A DNA stretch of 64,000 nucleotides from NCBI GenBank assembly GCA_002353585.1, contig DEJW01000023.1, positions 1-64,000 of the forward strand, read 5' to 3'. A program made the position numbers and the translations under genes. How positions within the stretch are numbered: the first letter of the stretch is position 1; the number at the start of each line of letters is the position of its first letter. Under the pieces are notes generated by a model. That model was not told the DNA's origin and did not search any database. It saw nothing but the letters and a program-made list of their open reading frames with translations. This DNA is from Prevotellaceae bacterium UBA2738 (GTDB lineage Bacteria > Bacteroidota > Bacteroidia > Bacteroidales > Bacteroidaceae). Shown one piece after another: positions 9,282-18,217 of this stretch.

Positions 9282-9764
9282 ATGCAATTGCCAAACAGCA
9301 TAATAATTCCAGAAGTGGCTCGCCTCGTGAACGAGGGCAAGAGCGTCACTCTGCCATTACGCGGATACAGCATGCGACCATATCTGGAAGACCAGCGTGA
9401 CAAGGGGTTGCTCGTAAAACCTAAGGAGCCCCTGAAGGTGGGTGATGTGATACTGGCCGAGATAGAGCCACAACGGTATGCCCTGCATCGCATAGTGAAG
9501 ATAGAGGGCGAAGACATCACGATGTATGGCGACGGCAATTTCTCGCCCGAACACATAAAGAGAGCCGATGTGCTCGCCATAGCCACAGGATTCTATCGCA
9601 AGGGTAGCAAAAAACTGGATAGCGTTGACACTATATATTATAAGGTGTACTGGCGCGCTTGGGTGGCACTACGTCCCGTGAGACGCTATCTGCTCATCAT
9701 GTGGCGATTATACCACTATCCCCAAGAGACAATAAAAACAATAATACATAAGATATGCAAGTAA
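9282..9764 (+). CDS. S24/S26-type (signal peptidase I-like) serine peptidase
   Basis: 160 residues. The motif LRGYSMRP places a nucleophile at Ser30, and YALHRIV provides His69, the Ser/His arrangement of SipW/S26B-type enzymes rather than the Ser/Lys dyad. GDVILAEIEPQ (about 54-64) and YGDGN (about 80) complete the beta-fold signature. No N-terminal transmembrane helix is present, unlike true leader peptidases, although the C-terminal third is hydrophobic and basic and may contact the membrane. It starts immediately after the kinase-like gene stop and overlaps the PqqD start by 10 bp. The role is unknown; processing of a small peptide is a reasonable hypothesis. Confidence 0.8.
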   Translation: MQLPNSIIIPEVARLVNEGKSVTLPLRGYSMRPYLEDQRDKGLLVKPKEPLKVGDVILAEIEPQRYALHRIVKIEGEDITMYGDGNFSPEHIKRADVLAIATGFYRKGSKKLDSVDTIYYKVYWRAWVALRPVRRYLLIMWRLYHYPQETIKTIIHKICK

Positions 9765-10024
9765 AATCAGGTTTCAAACTTAATCAGGTATGCGGACAGA
9801 CATTCCTCGTGCCTATGGGAGAATCAAACATAGATTTCTCAAAACTCATAGCTCTCAACGAGTCGTCGCTGCTGCTGTGGAACAGAATGCAGGAAGGCTC
9901 ATTCACCACTGACGACCTTGTGAAGGTGTTGCTCGACGAATATGAGGTGGACGAGGCAACAGCACGCAAGGATGTTGAGGCTATAGTGGAGCAGTTTGAG
10001 AAAGAAGGGGTGATAGTGAAATAA
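9755..10024 (+). CDS. PqqD family peptide-binding protein
   Basis: 89 residues with the PqqD winged-helix pattern: a beta-hairpin N-terminus, the ALNESSLLLWNRM segment at about 34-46, then FTTDDLVKVLLDEYEVDEATA and a terminal EKEGVIVK. PqqD proteins act as RiPP recognition elements that bind leader peptides and present them to modifying enzymes. Here it ends a triad with an HprK-like protein and an S26 peptidase, and starts inside the peptidase gene. No small precursor ORF was identified in the adjacent gaps, so its ligand may be encoded elsewhere. Confidence 0.85.
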   Translation: MQVKSGFKLNQVCGQTFLVPMGESNIDFSKLIALNESSLLLWNRMQEGSFTTDDLVKVLLDEYEVDEATARKDVEAIVEQFEKEGVIVK

Positions 10025-10069
10025 CACCTTATTTATATATATAGACAAATAACAATCATATAGACAGAT

Positions 10070-11830
10070 ATGTACAGAACAAAAACTTGCGGCGAACTCC
10101 GCATAGAGAATGTTGGACAGACCGTTACGCTGGCTGGTTGGGTGCAGGGCGTTCATAATCTTGGTGCCTTGACATTTGTGGACCTTCGCGACCGTTACGG
10201 TATCACACAGTTGGCTTTTAACGAGGATGCACCAGAGGCATTGAAGGAACAGGCTGGTCACCTGGGACGTGAATTCGTGGTTCAGGCTACAGGTGTAGTG
10301 GCTGAGCGCTATTCCAAGAACCCAAAACTGGATACGGGCGATATAGAGATTATCGTTTCAGAACTCAATATCATAAGCGAGTCACAGACTCCTCCCTTCA
10401 CCATAGAGGATAATACCGATGGTGGTGATGAGCTTCGCATGAAGTATCGTTACCTTGACCTGCGTCGTCCTGTGGTAAGGAAGAATCTGGAGTTGCGCCA
10501 CAAGATGACCATACTCATACGTAACTTCCTCGACTCAAAGCAGTTTATCGAGGTAGAGACGCCAATACTTATTGGTTCTACTCCAGAAGGAGCGCGCGAC
10601 TTCGTGGTGCCTTCACGCATGAACCCAGGACAGTTCTATGCTCTGCCTCAGTCGCCTCAGACCCTGAAGCAGTTGCTCATGGTGTCAGGTTTTGACCGTT
10701 ATTTCCAGATTGCAAAATGTTTCCGTGACGAGGATTTGCGTGCCGACCGCCAGCCAGAGTTTACCCAGATAGACTGTGAGATGTCATTCGTGGATCAGGA
10801 TGATGTAATCAATATCTTTGAGGATATGGCTCGCCATCTCTTTAAGGAGGTTCGTGGTGTGGAACTGCCAGCAAAGCTTCGCCAGATGACCTGGCAAGAG
10901 GCTATGCAGAAGTATGGTTCAGACAAACCCGATTTGCGTTTCGGAATGGAGTTTGTGGAACTGATGGATGTGCTCAAGCTGGGCACTTTCCAGGTGTTTG
11001 ATAATGCTGAGTATATCGGTGGTATATGTGCTGAGGGATGTGCTAACTACACCCGTAAGCAACTCGACCAACTGACTGATTTCGTTAAGTCGCAGCAGGT
11101 GGGAGCAAAGGGTCTGGTTTATATCAAACTCAATGAAGACGGCACCATCAAGTCGTCAGTAGATAAGTTCTATACCCCAGAGCAGTTGCAGGCAGTGGCT
11201 GAGAAGATGAATGCCAAGAAGGGCGACCTCATCCTCATCCTTTCAGGCGATAATGCGAACAAGACTCGCATCCAGCTGTGCTCACTTCGTCTTGAGATGG
11301 GTAAGCGTTTGGGACTGATGGACAAGAACAAGTTTGAGTGTCTGTGGATTATCGACTTCCCTCTCTTTGAGTGGAGCGATGAGGAGCAGCGTCTGATGTC
11401 AACCCACCATCCGTTCACTATGCCTAACCCTGACGATATTCCTCTGCTCGATACCGACCCAGCGAAGGTGCGTGCTAAGGCATACGACTTCGTTTGTAAC
11501 GGTATAGAAGTAGGTGGTGGTTCTCTGCGTATTCACGACGGCAAACTGCAGGCTAAGATGTTCGAGGTGCTTGGTTTCACCCCAGAGCGTGCTATGGCAC
11601 AGTTTGGCTTCCTGATTAACGCCTTCAAGTATGGTGCACCACCTCATGCTGGTCTGGCGTTCGGTTTGGATCGTTTTGTAAGCATTATGGCAGGACTCGA
11701 TTCTATTCGTGACTGTATAGCGTTCCCAAAGAATAATAGTGGACGTGATGTGATGCTTGATGCTCCGTCATTCATCGACCAGAAGCAACTTGACGAGTTA
11801 CAGATCAATATAGTAAAAACCGAAAAATAG
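10070..11830 (+). CDS. aspS: aspartate-tRNA ligase
   Basis: 586 residues with the full bacterial AspRS architecture. An N-terminal OB-fold anticodon domain ([21 protein letters not shown], within about 26-47) is followed by the class II catalytic core. Motif 2 is [18 protein letters not shown] near 218-235, a GAD insertion domain lies between, and motif 3 [15 protein letters not shown] is at about 527-541. It charges tRNA-Asp in the cytoplasm. The 45-bp gap after the PqqD gene contains no clear promoter box, so read-through from the upstream operon is plausible. Length is normal for the family. Confidence 0.97.
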   Translation: MYRTKTCGELRIENVGQTVTLAGWVQGVHNLGALTFVDLRDRYGITQLAFNEDAPEALKEQAGHLGREFVVQATGVVAERYSKNPKLDTGDIEIIVSELNIISESQTPPFTIEDNTDGGDELRMKYRYLDLRRPVVRKNLELRHKMTILIRNFLDSKQFIEVETPILIGSTPEGARDFVVPSRMNPGQFYALPQSPQTLKQLLMVSGFDRYFQIAKCFRDEDLRADRQPEFTQIDCEMSFVDQDDVINIFEDMARHLFKEVRGVELPAKLRQMTWQEAMQKYGSDKPDLRFGMEFVELMDVLKLGTFQVFDNAEYIGGICAEGCANYTRKQLDQLTDFVKSQQVGAKGLVYIKLNEDGTIKSSVDKFYTPEQLQAVAEKMNAKKGDLILILSGDNANKTRIQLCSLRLEMGKRLGLMDKNKFECLWIIDFPLFEWSDEEQRLMSTHHPFTMPNPDDIPLLDTDPAKVRAKAYDFVCNGIEVGGGSLRIHDGKLQAKMFEVLGFTPERAMAQFGFLINAFKYGAPPHAGLAFGLDRFVSIMAGLDSIRDCIAFPKNNSGRDVMLDAPSFIDQKQLDELQINIVKTEK

Positions 11831-11937
11831 ACGACAAAAATACAATTTTTCTGTTTGCTACGTTGACATTTGTCAAATATTCAGTCAAAAAGCATCATAT
11901 TTCTTATGTAGAATTATCCTTTTTTACTGATTATTAG

Positions 11938-11945
11938 TAACTTTG
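11938..11945 (+). promoter_or_regulatory. -7 box upstream of the winged-helix gene
   Basis: TAACTTTG, 81 bp before the ATG at 12027, matches the Bacteroidetes -7 consensus. The resulting 5' leader would be unusually long (about 75 nt). No good -33 TTTG is visible. Confidence 0.55.
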
Positions 11946-12026
11946 CACTGCAATTAGAAAACGTTATGTTTTTTGAAAGCTAAATAACAGCAATTTAACT
12001 TTATATAAGGTAAAAAGATTTAAATC

Positions 12027-12356
12027 ATGGCAGAAAAGAAAATCACAAAGGCAGCTGCTACAAAGGCAGCTAACAAGGCAGCAAAGGAAGCTGAAGTAAA
12101 GGCAGCTCCTGCAAAGAAGGCTCCTGCAAAGAAGGCATCAGCTAAGGCTGCAGTAGTTTATGTTAACGCTGAGAACGCTGGTTTCAAGGCTGGTGACGTT
12201 TATCAGGCTCTCGCAGCTGCAGAGAAGGCTCTTACAGTTGCTGAGGTAGCTAAGAAGGCAAAGGTAGCTGTTGAAGAGGCTTACCTCGGTCTTGGCTGGC
12301 TCTTCAAAGAGGGTAAGGTAGCTACAACAGAGGATAACAAGATTGTTCTTGCATAA
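12027..12356 (+). CDS. histone H1-like tail plus winged-helix (DUF2582) protein
   Basis: 109 residues in two parts. Residues 1-45 are an Ala/Lys-rich tail (AAPAKKAPAKKASAKAA) like bacterial histone H1 proteins. Residues 46-109 form a winged helix of the DUF2582 type (GDVYQALAAAEKALTVAEVA, then YLGLGWLFKEGKVA). A DNA-binding, nucleoid-associated role is likely from the basic tail and wing, but is inferred. The gene has its own promoter-like box and is closed by a hairpin plus T-run at 12400-12443. Its codon use is GCT/GCA-rich, typical of a highly expressed gene. Confidence 0.9.
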   Translation: MAEKKITKAAATKAANKAAKEAEVKAAPAKKAPAKKASAKAAVVYVNAENAGFKAGDVYQALAAAEKALTVAEVAKKAKVAVEEAYLGLGWLFKEGKVATTEDNKIVLA

Positions 12357-12399
12357 TAAAAGCTTAGAACTATCTGTTTGAAGCTTAATACTATAAATG

Positions 12400-12443
12400 G
12401 GTGAAGGGGTAACGGTTATTGTTCCTCTTCACCTGTTTTTTTT
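12400..12443 (+). terminator. intrinsic terminator after the winged-helix gene
   Basis: GGTGAAGGGG (12400-12409) pairs with CCTCTTCACC (12424-12433) with one mismatch around a 14-base loop, followed by TG and eight Ts. The next ATG begins at the last T. Confidence 0.8.
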
Positions 12444-12722
12444 ATGAACTACGAAGACGAAATACTGTTGATGCTTAACGAGGTAGGCGAATCAGGCATG
12501 CCTCTGCGTCGTATTGCGCTTAACGTGTTCAATATGAAGAACTCGTTTTTTGAGCCATTGTCTCAAGAGACGGTTTATCAGGAAGTGGCTGAATGGCTAC
12601 GCGAAGTCAGTCAGCAGAGTGGCTCACCAATCGTTAAGGCTGAGCGCAGGGGGTGGTATAAGATAAATCCCGATTCTCCGAAGGTGATACAAATGAGGCT
12701 CGAATTCTTACCTCATTTTTAG
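12444..12722 (+). CDS. small conserved-looking protein, winged-helix-like
   Basis: 92 residues, not assigned to a named family. The sequence has an alpha-rich first half (YEDEILLMLNEVGESGMPLRRIALNVF) followed by a second helix pair and the strand-turn-strand RRGWYKINPDSPKV, suggesting a winged helix. The ATG directly abuts the T-run of the preceding terminator and there is no Shine-Dalgarno sequence, so expression would depend on terminator read-through or a promoter within it. The 3' end overlaps the convergent DUF5103 gene by 15 bp. The frame is intact and protein-like, but expression is unproven. Confidence 0.65.
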   Translation: MNYEDEILLMLNEVGESGMPLRRIALNVFNMKNSFFEPLSQETVYQEVAEWLREVSQQSGSPIVKAERRGWYKINPDSPKVIQMRLEFLPHF

Positions 12723-13937
12723 GTTGGCAACACCAACCAGTCTGTCAGTACGGTCTATGTTTCCTCTATAGTAGAACAAGACGGTGTATATGTTTCTTGT
12801 TTCAAAGAATGACCCTTCTGTTGGGGGTATAGCCGTTGTGCCGTCTGGTTTCAGCATTATGTATTGGTAAGAATAGTAGCCGTATTTCAGTGGCACCGTG
12901 CCTGTATATGCCTTCTGTTCGGGGTTGTAGGTCATGCGAGCAGAGCCCCACATTCCGTCCACGTAGAGGGGGTAGGGGAAAGGCTCTGGAGTTTGCAGGG
13001 TGAAGTGGGCCATCACGTATTCAGATGTGATGTTAGCCTCTCTGTTGTCTGAGTTGCGAATGAGGAAGGCACCCTTTGGCACCTCGTCATACACATACGA
13101 AGAACGCTTATAGTCAGCCCACAGGTAGGTGTGCCACATTTCGTTCTCTCTGTCCCAAATGTTATCCTCCACGTTGAGAGAGTTACGGTGAATGTCCAGA
13201 ATCTCAAACTTATGGTATTCGTTTCCTCCGTCGTATATCAGGTTAGGACAGTGAGTCCACTCCATAAACTGCTGATTGATGCTGGTGGATAGTGGCAACT
13301 GCCTCATGTCATTCCAACGGTAGTTTTGCAACACGTAGCCAGTAATCTGGTCGCGTGGGTAAGTGGCTTTCACACGGCTGTAGTCCACCTTCAGACTCAG
13401 TTGCTGGTGTGTTCTTCTCACGTCTATATCGGTATCGCCACTCGCACTTATACCGATATTCATTATGTCTTCATTCACAAGGAAGAAGGCTGAGAGCACC
13501 ACCTCGTCGTTATTGCTTTCGTCTATCACGTCCAGCCTGTAGTTGCCAGACATGGTGATGCGACACTGCCTGTTAGGAATCTGCAGTGTGTAGTGGGTAT
13601 AGTTTTGTGTGGTGTTGATGGATTCTTCCATATTGTCTATGGTCAGTCCGTTAGCAAAACCGCTTATGTAGTCTGACGTTATCAGTCCTGTTGACTCTTT
13701 CCAGTCTTTGTCCAGATGCACCACGCTATAGGTGTAGCGATGATATTCGTGTGACAGTTCGTCAAAGGCTATGTTGATTCTGTCAGCTCCACCCAGCGTT
13801 ATGATAGGTAGCTCTTGCCATTTCACACCAGCCACCACCTGTAGCGACCTTATATCGTCAGAATACACAATGTGGCGTTGTGCCCACGTTAAGACACAAC
13901 ACCACACCATAATCGTTATAGTAAGAATCCTTTTCAT
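12708..13937 (-). CDS. exported DUF5103 family protein (type IX secretion plug-like)
   Basis: 409 residues with a signal peptide (MKRILTITIMVWCCVLTWA) and a beta-rich body. The segment LPIITLGGADRINIAFDEL and HRYTYSVVHLDKDW near residues 42-80 match the N-terminal domain known as DUF5103 or T9SS plug first domain. In type IX secretion the plug protein seals the SprA translocon; whether this organism runs T9SS cannot be judged from the window. It abuts the htpG stop with no gap, so the two genes are probably co-transcribed from upstream of htpG. Confidence 0.8.
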   Translation of the reverse strand: MKRILTITIMVWCCVLTWAQRHIVYSDDIRSLQVVAGVKWQELPIITLGGADRINIAFDELSHEYHRYTYSVVHLDKDWKESTGLITSDYISGFANGLTIDNMEESINTTQNYTHYTLQIPNRQCRITMSGNYRLDVIDESNNDEVVLSAFFLVNEDIMNIGISASGDTDIDVRRTHQQLSLKVDYSRVKATYPRDQITGYVLQNYRWNDMRQLPLSTSINQQFMEWTHCPNLIYDGGNEYHKFEILDIHRNSLNVEDNIWDRENEMWHTYLWADYKRSSYVYDEVPKGAFLIRNSDNREANITSEYVMAHFTLQTPEPFPYPLYVDGMWGSARMTYNPEQKAYTGTVPLKYGYYSYQYIMLKPDGTTAIPPTEGSFFETRNIYTVLFYYRGNIDRTDRLVGVANLKMR

Positions 13938-15797
13938 TTATTTCAGTAAATCAACGCTTCGTTTTAGGAATTTGTCGAGCGCCTCGCCCTTCAGCATACC
14001 GTTCTGCAACAGCGCCAGGTCTATGAGTTGTGATACGGTCTCTTCCTTTCCCTTGCCGTCTATCACACTCTTAATTATAGCATTGTCGCTGTTCAGTATC
14101 AGGTTGTAGGCATCAGGCATCTGTCCGTAGAACGCCATACCGCTCTGGTAGCGTGACATATCCTTCATCCTTCGCATATATTCAGACTGGGTGAACATCA
14201 CAGGTGCAGCTGTCTCGCCCATAGCTTGTACCTCCACGTTGAATGTCACCTTGTCCATCTGTGGCAATTTTGTCTTAAATGCCTCTGTCAGTTTGTCGGT
14301 ATCCTCCTTTGACAGGTCCACCTTCTTCACGTCTTCCTTCTGAATAAGCCTGTCGATGATGTCGCCATCAACACGGGTGAAGCGGCTCTTCTCAAACTTC
14401 TGTTCGAAGAGTCCAAGGGTGGCATTGTCCAGTTGTCCGTCAAACATCAGCACGCTATATCCCTTAGCCTTGGCAGCCTCTATATAGGTGTACTGCTCGT
14501 CCTTGTCGTTAGCGTAGAGATATACGAGAGTGCCGTCTTTGTCAGTCTGCTGGTCCTTAATGAGAGTCTTGTACTCTTCGTATGTAAAGTGCTTACCATC
14601 AGTATCTTTGAAGAGAGCAAAGTCCTTAGCACGGTCATAGAAAGACTCGTCAGTCAGCATACCATACTCGATGAAAATCTTCAGGTTGTCCCACTTCTCT
14701 TCGTAGTCCTTCCTGTCAGCCTTGAATATGCTGTTCAGTCTGTCAGCCACCTTCTTGGTTATGTAGCTGGCAATCTTCTTCACGTTGGCATCGCTCTGCA
14801 GATAAGAACGGCTCACGTTCAGCGGAATGTCAGGTGAGTCGATCACGCCATGCAGCAGGGTGAGGAATTCAGGCACTATGCCCTCCACCTGGTCAGTCAC
14901 AAACACCTGGTTGCAGTATAGCTGTATCTTGTTACGCTGCAGGTCGAGGTTTGACTGCACTCTTGGGAAGTAGAGCACACCTGTAAGGTGGAATGGGAAG
15001 TCCACGTTCAGGTGAATCCAGAACAGCGGCTCATCCTGCATAGGGTAGAGGGTGGAGTAGAACTTCTTGTAGTCCTCATCCTTCAGCGTTGAAGGCTGCT
15101 TGGTCCACAGTGGCTCAGTGTCGTTTATCACGTTGTCCTCAGCTGTTTCCACCATCTCCTTCTTCTCAGAGTTCCATTCCTTCTTTTTGCCAAACACTAC
15201 TGGCACAGCCATAAACTTGCAGTATTTGTTCAGCAGCTCCGTAATCTTCTGTTCCTCAAGGAATTCCTTGCAGTCGTCAGAAATGTGGAGCACTATGTCA
15301 GTACCTCTCTCAGCCTTCTCAGCTGGCTCTATGTTGTATTCAGGTGAACCGTCGCAAGTCCACTTCACAGCCTGTGCGTCGTCCTTGTATGATTTGGTTA
15401 TGATGTCCACCTTATCGCTGACCATGAAGCTTGAGTAGAAGCCAAGTCCGAAGTGACCTATGATAGCGTTGGCGTTATCCTTATATTTGTCGAGGAAGTC
15501 AGTAACGCCTGAGAAGGCTATCTGGTTGATGTAGCGTTCTATCTCTTCCTCGGTCATACCGATGCCGTGGTCAGAGATGGTCAGCGTGCCAGCCTCTTTG
15601 TCCAGACTTATGCTCACCTTCGTTTCGCCTATCTCGCCCTTGAAGTCGCCCTTCTCGGCAAGTGTCTTCAACTTCTGTGTAGCGTCAACGGCGTTACTTA
15701 CCATTTCACGAAGAAAAATCTCGTGGTCGCTGTAGAGAAACTTTTTAATTACGGGGAAGATGTTCTCTGTTGTAACCCCAATATTACCTTTTGCCAT
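13938..15797 (-). CDS. htpG: molecular chaperone HtpG (Hsp90)
   Basis: 619 residues, close to E. coli HtpG (624). The GHKL ATPase domain is intact: FLREMVSNAVDA (about 28-39), the ISDHGIGM loop, and GHFGLGFYSSFMV. The middle domain carries the catalytic-loop Arg in NVSRSYLQSD, and the C-terminal dimerisation domain is complete. It is an ATP-dependent cytoplasmic chaperone. There is no GrpE/DnaK neighbour; the DUF5103 gene follows immediately on the same strand. Confidence 0.96.
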   Translation of the reverse strand: MAKGNIGVTTENIFPVIKKFLYSDHEIFLREMVSNAVDATQKLKTLAEKGDFKGEIGETKVSISLDKEAGTLTISDHGIGMTEEEIERYINQIAFSGVTDFLDKYKDNANAIIGHFGLGFYSSFMVSDKVDIITKSYKDDAQAVKWTCDGSPEYNIEPAEKAERGTDIVLHISDDCKEFLEEQKITELLNKYCKFMAVPVVFGKKKEWNSEKKEMVETAEDNVINDTEPLWTKQPSTLKDEDYKKFYSTLYPMQDEPLFWIHLNVDFPFHLTGVLYFPRVQSNLDLQRNKIQLYCNQVFVTDQVEGIVPEFLTLLHGVIDSPDIPLNVSRSYLQSDANVKKIASYITKKVADRLNSIFKADRKDYEEKWDNLKIFIEYGMLTDESFYDRAKDFALFKDTDGKHFTYEEYKTLIKDQQTDKDGTLVYLYANDKDEQYTYIEAAKAKGYSVLMFDGQLDNATLGLFEQKFEKSRFTRVDGDIIDRLIQKEDVKKVDLSKEDTDKLTEAFKTKLPQMDKVTFNVEVQAMGETAAPVMFTQSEYMRRMKDMSRYQSGMAFYGQMPDAYNLILNSDNAIIKSVIDGKGKEETVSQLIDLALLQNGMLKGEALDKFLKRSVDLLK

Positions 15798-15857
15798 TTT
15801 TTTATGTTAGTTTAAGTTTGCTTTCTGCCCTCTTGCTATTGCAAAAGGTGTGCCAAC

Positions 15858-16283
15858 TTATTTCTTTGCCTCAAACGTCAGTTCCTTAGGCAGTTTCACC
15901 CACTTCTTGTTATTGACTATTTTTATGGTGCTACCGCTCAGTTGCCTCAGCGTGTAGGTGCCGTCGTCGTTGTATGTCAGTTCGGCATTCAGGTCTTCCG
16001 AACCGTAATCGTTCACCATCTCCACCTCAGCCTTCTTGCCGTCCTTGCTTATCTCGGCGCTCATTATAGCCCACACCCTTGCGTCGGTTTTCTTCTTCAG
16101 ATATCCGAATACCTTGCCCAGAACCTCCTGTCCGGGTATGGTGATGCTCTCCTCATTTAGGTTCATGACTATCTCCACGTCATACACCTTATTATATATA
16201 TGAGTCTTAAACTTACTCTCCTGCGCCATGCTCATTATGGAAGCAAATAATAAGCAAAACGTCAAAAAAAATGCTTTTCTCAT
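15858..16283 (-). CDS. small exported protein, unknown function
   Basis: 141 residues beginning with a strong signal peptide (MRKAFFLTFCLLFASIMSMA, cleavage AMAQ-like). The mature part is a beta-rich, lipocalin-sized domain of about 120 residues ending in WVKLPKELTFEAKK. No recognised family. It lies 60 bp upstream of htpG on the same strand and is divergent from the glycogen synthase gene. Confidence 0.8.
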   Translation of the reverse strand: MRKAFFLTFCLLFASIMSMAQESKFKTHIYNKVYDVEIVMNLNEESITIPGQEVLGKVFGYLKKKTDARVWAIMSAEISKDGKKAEVEMVNDYGSEDLNAELTYNDDGTYTLRQLSGSTIKIVNNKKWVKLPKELTFEAKK

Positions 16284-16391
16284 GTCATAAATGTATTTTC
16301 GTCATGGCAAAATTACACAATATAAATCAATTAATCGTAGTTTTCTTGTCATAAAATTTATGTAATAGGGTGATTTTTAATTTTTTTTTTC

Positions 16392-16399
16392 TAACTTTG
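16392..16399 (+). promoter_or_regulatory. -7 box of the glycogen synthase gene
   Basis: TAACTTTG preceded by a T-tract, 21 bp before the ATG at 16421. It fits the Bacteroidetes -7 consensus; the -33 element is not clear. Confidence 0.6.
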
Positions 16400-16420
16400 C
16401 AACATTAGAAACAAATATAT

Positions 16421-18073
16421 ATGAAAAAAGTTATGATGAAACCTGACTTCATTTTTGAGTCAAGTTGGGAAGTTTGTAATAAGGTAGGAGGAATCTATAC
16501 TGTACTATCAACACGAGCTAAAACACTGCATGACGATATACAGGACAACCTGATATTCATAGGTCCTGACTGTTGGGGCAAAAAGAAATCGCCTTATTTC
16601 AAGCAGGACAACACCTTGCTTGCCGATTGGCAGAAGGTGGCTAAGAAGCAGGGCATAAAGGTTAAGGTGGGTCGTTGGGACATTCCTGGACAGCCTATCT
16701 CTATTCTGGTTGATTTTCAGCCTTATTACGCAGAGAAAGACACTATATACACAAAACTTTGGGAGTATTTCAAGGTGGACTCGCTCCACTCTTACGGCGA
16801 CTACGACGAGGCAAGCATGTTCTCTTATGCGGCTGGTCTGGTTGTGGAGTCTATGTATAACTTCCTGAAGTTGCAGGATAAGAAGGTAATATATCATGCC
16901 AACGAATGGATGACAGGTCTGGGTGCTCTCTATATCAAGCACCAGATACCAGCCATCGGCACCGTATTCACTACCCACGCCACCTCTATAGGTCGCTCTA
17001 TCGCTGGCAATAACAAGCCTCTCTATGAGTATCTATGGGCTTATAACGGCGACCAGATGGCTGAGGAACTCAACATGCAGTCTAAGCACTCTATAGAGAA
17101 GCAGACGGCTTATAATGTTGACTGCTTCACCACCGTTTCAGACATCACAGCCACAGAGTGCAGGGAGCTCATCAAGCCTGTTGACGTGGTGCTGCCTAAC
17201 GGTTTCGAAGACGACTTCGTGCCTAAGGGTGCTGCTTTTACTGCCAAGCGTAAGGCTTCACGCAAACTCGTTCTGCGTCTTGCCAATGCCCTGACAGGCT
17301 GTCAGTTCTCTGACGACACCCTCATCATCGGCACCTCTGGTCGCTATGAGTTCCGCAATAAGGGTATCGATGTGTTCATCGAGGCGCTCAGCCGTCTTAA
17401 CCACGACCCACGTCTCAATAAGCAGGTGCTCGCCTTCATCGACGTGCCAGCATGGGTGGGCGAGGCTCGTGCCGACCTCAACAAGCGTCTGGCTGATGCC
17501 AAGAAGGTGTATGACACTCCGCTCGACAATCCTGTGATAACCCACGTACTTCATAATATGTCTGAGGACAACGTGCTCGGTATGCTCCGTCGTTTCGATA
17601 TGTGGAACCGCAAGGATGATAAGGTGAAGGTAATCTTTGCTCCTTGCTATCTTGACGGTAGCGACGGTCTGCTCAATATGCTCTACTATGATGCACTCAT
17701 AGCCAAAGACCTCACCGTATATCCTTCTTACTACGAGCCTTGGGGCTACACTCCGCTTGAGTCGGTTGCCTTCAAGGTGCCTTGCATCACCACCGACCTC
17801 GCTGGTTTCGGCCTCTGGGCAAACAGCGTCATGGGCGCTTACTCAGAGATTAAGGATGGCGTGAAGACCATTCACCGCACCGACTACAACTACTCTGAAG
17901 TGGCTGACGTTATCAAGGATACCGTTATCGACTACTCTTACTTCTCAGCCGAAGAGGTGAAGCAGGCTCGTGCTGCAGCAGAGAGGCTCTCTAAGAAAGC
18001 CCTATGGAGCAAGTTCATCAAGTATTACTATGAGGCTTATGACATAGCTCTTCGTAAGGTTCAGAAGAAATAA
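16421..18073 (+). CDS. glycogen synthase, GT3-like
   Basis: 550 residues resembling the eukaryote-type GT3 glycogen synthases common in Bacteroidetes, rather than GT5 GlgA. Markers are FESSWEVCNKVGGIYTVLS at about 11-29, the sugar-nucleotide contact YHANEWMTG, THATSIGRSIAG, GRYEFRNKGIDVF (about 307-319) and the C-terminal YPSYYEPWGYTPLE. It elongates alpha-1,4-glucan from a nucleotide-glucose donor in the cytoplasm. The phosphorylase gene follows 144 bp downstream, so synthesis and breakdown enzymes are neighbours, while debranching lies 13 kb away. Strong codon bias suggests high expression. Confidence 0.93.
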   Translation: MKKVMMKPDFIFESSWEVCNKVGGIYTVLSTRAKTLHDDIQDNLIFIGPDCWGKKKSPYFKQDNTLLADWQKVAKKQGIKVKVGRWDIPGQPISILVDFQPYYAEKDTIYTKLWEYFKVDSLHSYGDYDEASMFSYAAGLVVESMYNFLKLQDKKVIYHANEWMTGLGALYIKHQIPAIGTVFTTHATSIGRSIAGNNKPLYEYLWAYNGDQMAEELNMQSKHSIEKQTAYNVDCFTTVSDITATECRELIKPVDVVLPNGFEDDFVPKGAAFTAKRKASRKLVLRLANALTGCQFSDDTLIIGTSGRYEFRNKGIDVFIEALSRLNHDPRLNKQVLAFIDVPAWVGEARADLNKRLADAKKVYDTPLDNPVITHVLHNMSEDNVLGMLRRFDMWNRKDDKVKVIFAPCYLDGSDGLLNMLYYDALIAKDLTVYPSYYEPWGYTPLESVAFKVPCITTDLAGFGLWANSVMGAYSEIKDGVKTIHRTDYNYSEVADVIKDTVIDYSYFSAEEVKQARAAAERLSKKALWSKFIKYYYEAYDIALRKVQKK

Positions 18074-18083
18074 CCCCTCTTGC

Positions 18084-18121
18084 TCCGAGCTTGCTCGCCT
18101 GAGCACCTACTGGAGCGCAAG
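18084..18121 (+). repeat. intergenic 3' element, copy 2
   Basis: Matches the minus-strand element at 55-91 with one extra base. It begins 11 bp after the glycogen synthase stop and contains TGCTC/GAGCA arms around GCCT. It merges directly into the GAACCAGCGC repeat that follows. Confidence 0.7.
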
Positions 18122-18176
18122 AACCAGCGCTTTAGCGCGACTTGAACTTTCTTGAACTAGCGAAGCGTTTGAACCC
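18121..18176 (+). repeat. GAACC-type intergenic repeat, copy A
   Basis: GAACCAGCGCTTTAGCGC is identical to 54703-54720; both copies continue with CTTGAAC motifs and end at TTGAACCC. The core forms a GCGCT/AGCGC hairpin with a TT loop. Both copies follow plus-strand genes. Confidence 0.7.
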
Positions 18177-18217
18177 TTTGAATAAAAAACTATTATAACA
18201 ACCCAAAAAATAACATT

